Origin: Hyphomicrobiales bacterium
GTDB lineage: Bacteria; Pseudomonadota; Alphaproteobacteria; Rhizobiales; Beijerinckiaceae
DNA length: 64,000 nt
NCBI GenBank assembly: GCA_930633525.1
Contig: CAKNFP010000002.1
Location: 372,001 to 436,000 of the forward strand
Direction: 5' to 3'
Shown here: positions 62,694-64,000 of the stretch, one piece after another
Position numbering within the stretch: the first letter of the stretch is position 1
Layout of the letters: each line of letters opens with the position of its first letter
Notes under the pieces: generated by a model
What the model was told of the DNA's origin: nothing
Seen by the model: only the letters and a program-made list of their open reading frames with translations
The model's database searches: none
Program-made: the position numbers and the translations under genes

Positions 62694-62822
62694 TCGTCAG
62701 CCATTCATTTTGTCTATGACTACGGCATGAGAAGTTGTTTGTGCGCATAGCGCGGATGTGCCACGCTCCCAATGAAAATAAGTGGCCGCGATAGCGCCGG
62801 CCCGCTTTTGGGGAGGATGTTC

Positions 62823-64000
62823 ATGAGTCACAACAGGACTTTCTTGAGCCGCCGCGACATGCTGGCTGGCGCCGGGGCCGGCCTCGCGCTGTCGACGCTG
62901 ACGACAAGCCACGCGAGGGCCGCGTCTGTCTCGCCATTCACCATCGTCATCAACCAGTCGCCCTGGTTCGAGAGCTTCCGCAAGACGGTCGAACTCTACG
63001 AGAAGGAAACCGGCAACAAGGTCGAGCTGGACGTCAATCCCTTCGCCGGCTCCCTTGAGAAGCAGCGCAATTCCGTGCGCGCGTCGCGTGGCCAGTACGA
63101 TCTCCTCATCATGAACTCGGGCTGGTTCGCGGAGATGTATTTCGGCGGCTTCGTCGACGCCATCTCGGACATCGACCCAAGCTTTAAGCTCGATCCGGAT
63201 GTCTACTCGCTAGGCGAGACAATCTACTTTGATCCGGTCAAGAAGACGATGACGAAGACTGGCAAATTGATGTCGATGCCGATCTCGCCGTTGATCCCTC
63301 TCCTCTACTATCGCGGCGACCTCTACAAAGAGGCAGGCCTCAAAGCGCCCACAACCTTCGCCGAATTGGAAACGAACGCGCGCCATTTCCAGAAGCCCCC
63401 GCGCATGTACGGCATCGTCCAGCGTGGCGCACGCGGCCCGCATACGGTCGCCTACGACTTCTATCCCTATCTCTACGGCTTCGGCGGCGGCATCTTCAAG
63501 GACCAGGCCGCCGGCGACTATTCCGTTGTCCTGAACGACGACAAGGGACGCACGGCGCTCGACTACTATGTCCGCCTCGCCAAGGAGGCAGGCCATCCGA
63601 AGACCGCCTCGCTCGACCAGGCCGAGGTCATCCAGAACATGGTGACCGGCAAGGCAGCCCATATCATGATGGTCATCGCGGCGTGGTCCCAGATGGACGA
63701 TCCCGCCAAATCGGCTGTCGTCGACAAGGTCGAATTCGCGCCGACACCCCACGCTCCCGGGCTGCCGACCGCACCCGGCCTCGGCCATTGGCTCGGCGGC
63801 ATTGCCCGTAATGTTCCCGATGATCGCAAGCGGGCCGCGGTCGAATTCCTGCGCTGGTTCCAGACCAAGGATGCGCAGGTCGCGACGGCGAAGCTCGGCG
63901 GCATTCCGATCAATGCTGCAGCCTATCGCGATCCCATCTCCCAGGAACGGCAGTTCCGCTGGATGAAGCCCCTGGCGGAATCCCTGCCGCATGCGGTGAA
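62823..64000 (+). CDS. ABC transporter substrate-binding protein, family 1, Tat-exported, 3' end outside window
   Basis: At least 392 residues, open to the last base. A twin-arginine signal is clear: TFLSRRDMLAGAGAGLALSTLTTSHARA-A. The SBP_bac_1 core has FTIVINQSPWFESFRKTVELYEKETGNKVELDV, MPISPLIPLLYYRGDLYKEAGLKAPTTFAEL and MVTGKAAHIMMVI. ATG 62823 has GGGAGG at 62811-62816. Such proteins bind sugars, glycerol phosphate or polyamines; permeases and ATPase would follow outside the window. Tat export implies folding, possibly with a metal or cofactor, before secretion. Confidence 0.92.
   Translation, partial: MSHNRTFLSRRDMLAGAGAGLALSTLTTSHARAASVSPFTIVINQSPWFESFRKTVELYEKETGNKVELDVNPFAGSLEKQRNSVRASRGQYDLLIMNSGWFAEMYFGGFVDAISDIDPSFKLDPDVYSLGETIYFDPVKKTMTKTGKLMSMPISPLIPLLYYRGDLYKEAGLKAPTTFAELETNARHFQKPPRMYGIVQRGARGPHTVAYDFYPYLYGFGGGIFKDQAAGDYSVVLNDDKGRTALDYYVRLAKEAGHPKTASLDQAEVIQNMVTGKAAHIMMVIAAWSQMDDPAKSAVVDKVEFAPTPHAPGLPTAPGLGHWLGGIARNVPDDRKRAAVEFLRWFQTKDAQVATAKLGGIPINAAAYRDPISQERQFRWMKPLAESLPHAV

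Overview
The window is GC-rich DNA, roughly 65% by eye, from what looks like an alphaproteobacterium of the Rhizobiales/Hyphomicrobiales type. The signs are the fdsGBA-fdhD-fdsD formate dehydrogenase operon, several dipeptide-type ABC importers, many sugar-acid enzymes, frequent GTG/TTG starts and CCTCTCCCC-type intergenic palindromes. No tRNA, rRNA, CRISPR array, phage or intact transposon was seen. It reads as a chromosomal (or chromid) catabolic region, cut through a gene at both ends.

Layout. 1-4.1 kb: 3' part of an IclR regulator, a nitrate/taurine-type ABC importer (permease, binding protein, ATPase) and a DJ-1/PfpI protein. 4.1-14.1 kb: an unrecognised 343-codon gene divergent from a TrmB-type regulator, then a family-5 binding protein with two permeases and the hydantoinase/5-oxoprolinase pair hyuA-hyuB; together these suggest import and opening of a cyclic amide. 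14.3-17.9 kb (minus): TIM-barrel isomerase, DUF993 protein and Gfo/Idh dehydrogenase, a likely uncharacterised sugar pathway with a palindromic operator candidate. 18.2-22.6 kb: unknown secreted protein, periplasmic GH3 beta-glucosidase, RES-Xre toxin-antitoxin pair. 22.7-30.2 kb (minus): quinone oxidoreductase and the NAD+-dependent formate dehydrogenase operon. 30.5-33.4 kb: malonyl-CoA decarboxylase and synthetase. 33.9-37.0 kb (minus): Ogt, aldose epimerase, 3-oxoacid CoA-transferase scoAB.

37.4-46.5 kb is a tight nine-gene minus-strand operon: Gfo/Idh dehydrogenase, rhamnose-mutarotase-like protein, family-5 binding protein, L-rhamnonate-dehydratase-like enolase, two permeases, two ATPases and an amidohydrolase-2 (lactonase-like) protein. 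A divergent LacI regulator reads away from it, and two near-identical LacI-type operators lie in the shared upstream region. This looks like an oxidative deoxysugar pathway with its own importer. 47.9-49.9 kb: small membrane protein, an AT-rich patch, a chromate transporter and a small helical protein.

50.0-61.7 kb is a second sugar-acid region: L-threonate-dehydrogenase-like protein divergent from a galactarolactone-cycloisomerase-like enolase, then NAD-dependent epimerase, RidA protein, a third family-5 binding protein with permeases, a GntR/FCD regulator, and a TPP enzyme / kynurenine-formamidase-like hydrolase / cupin operon. ATTGG repeats, four of them phased every 11 bp, lie upstream of the TPP operon, and a smaller set lies upstream of the cycloisomerase-like gene. 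The window ends with a LysR regulator and the start of a Tat-exported family-1 binding protein.

Three family-5 importers are present but only the middle one carries ATPases, so the DppD/DppF pair may serve all three.
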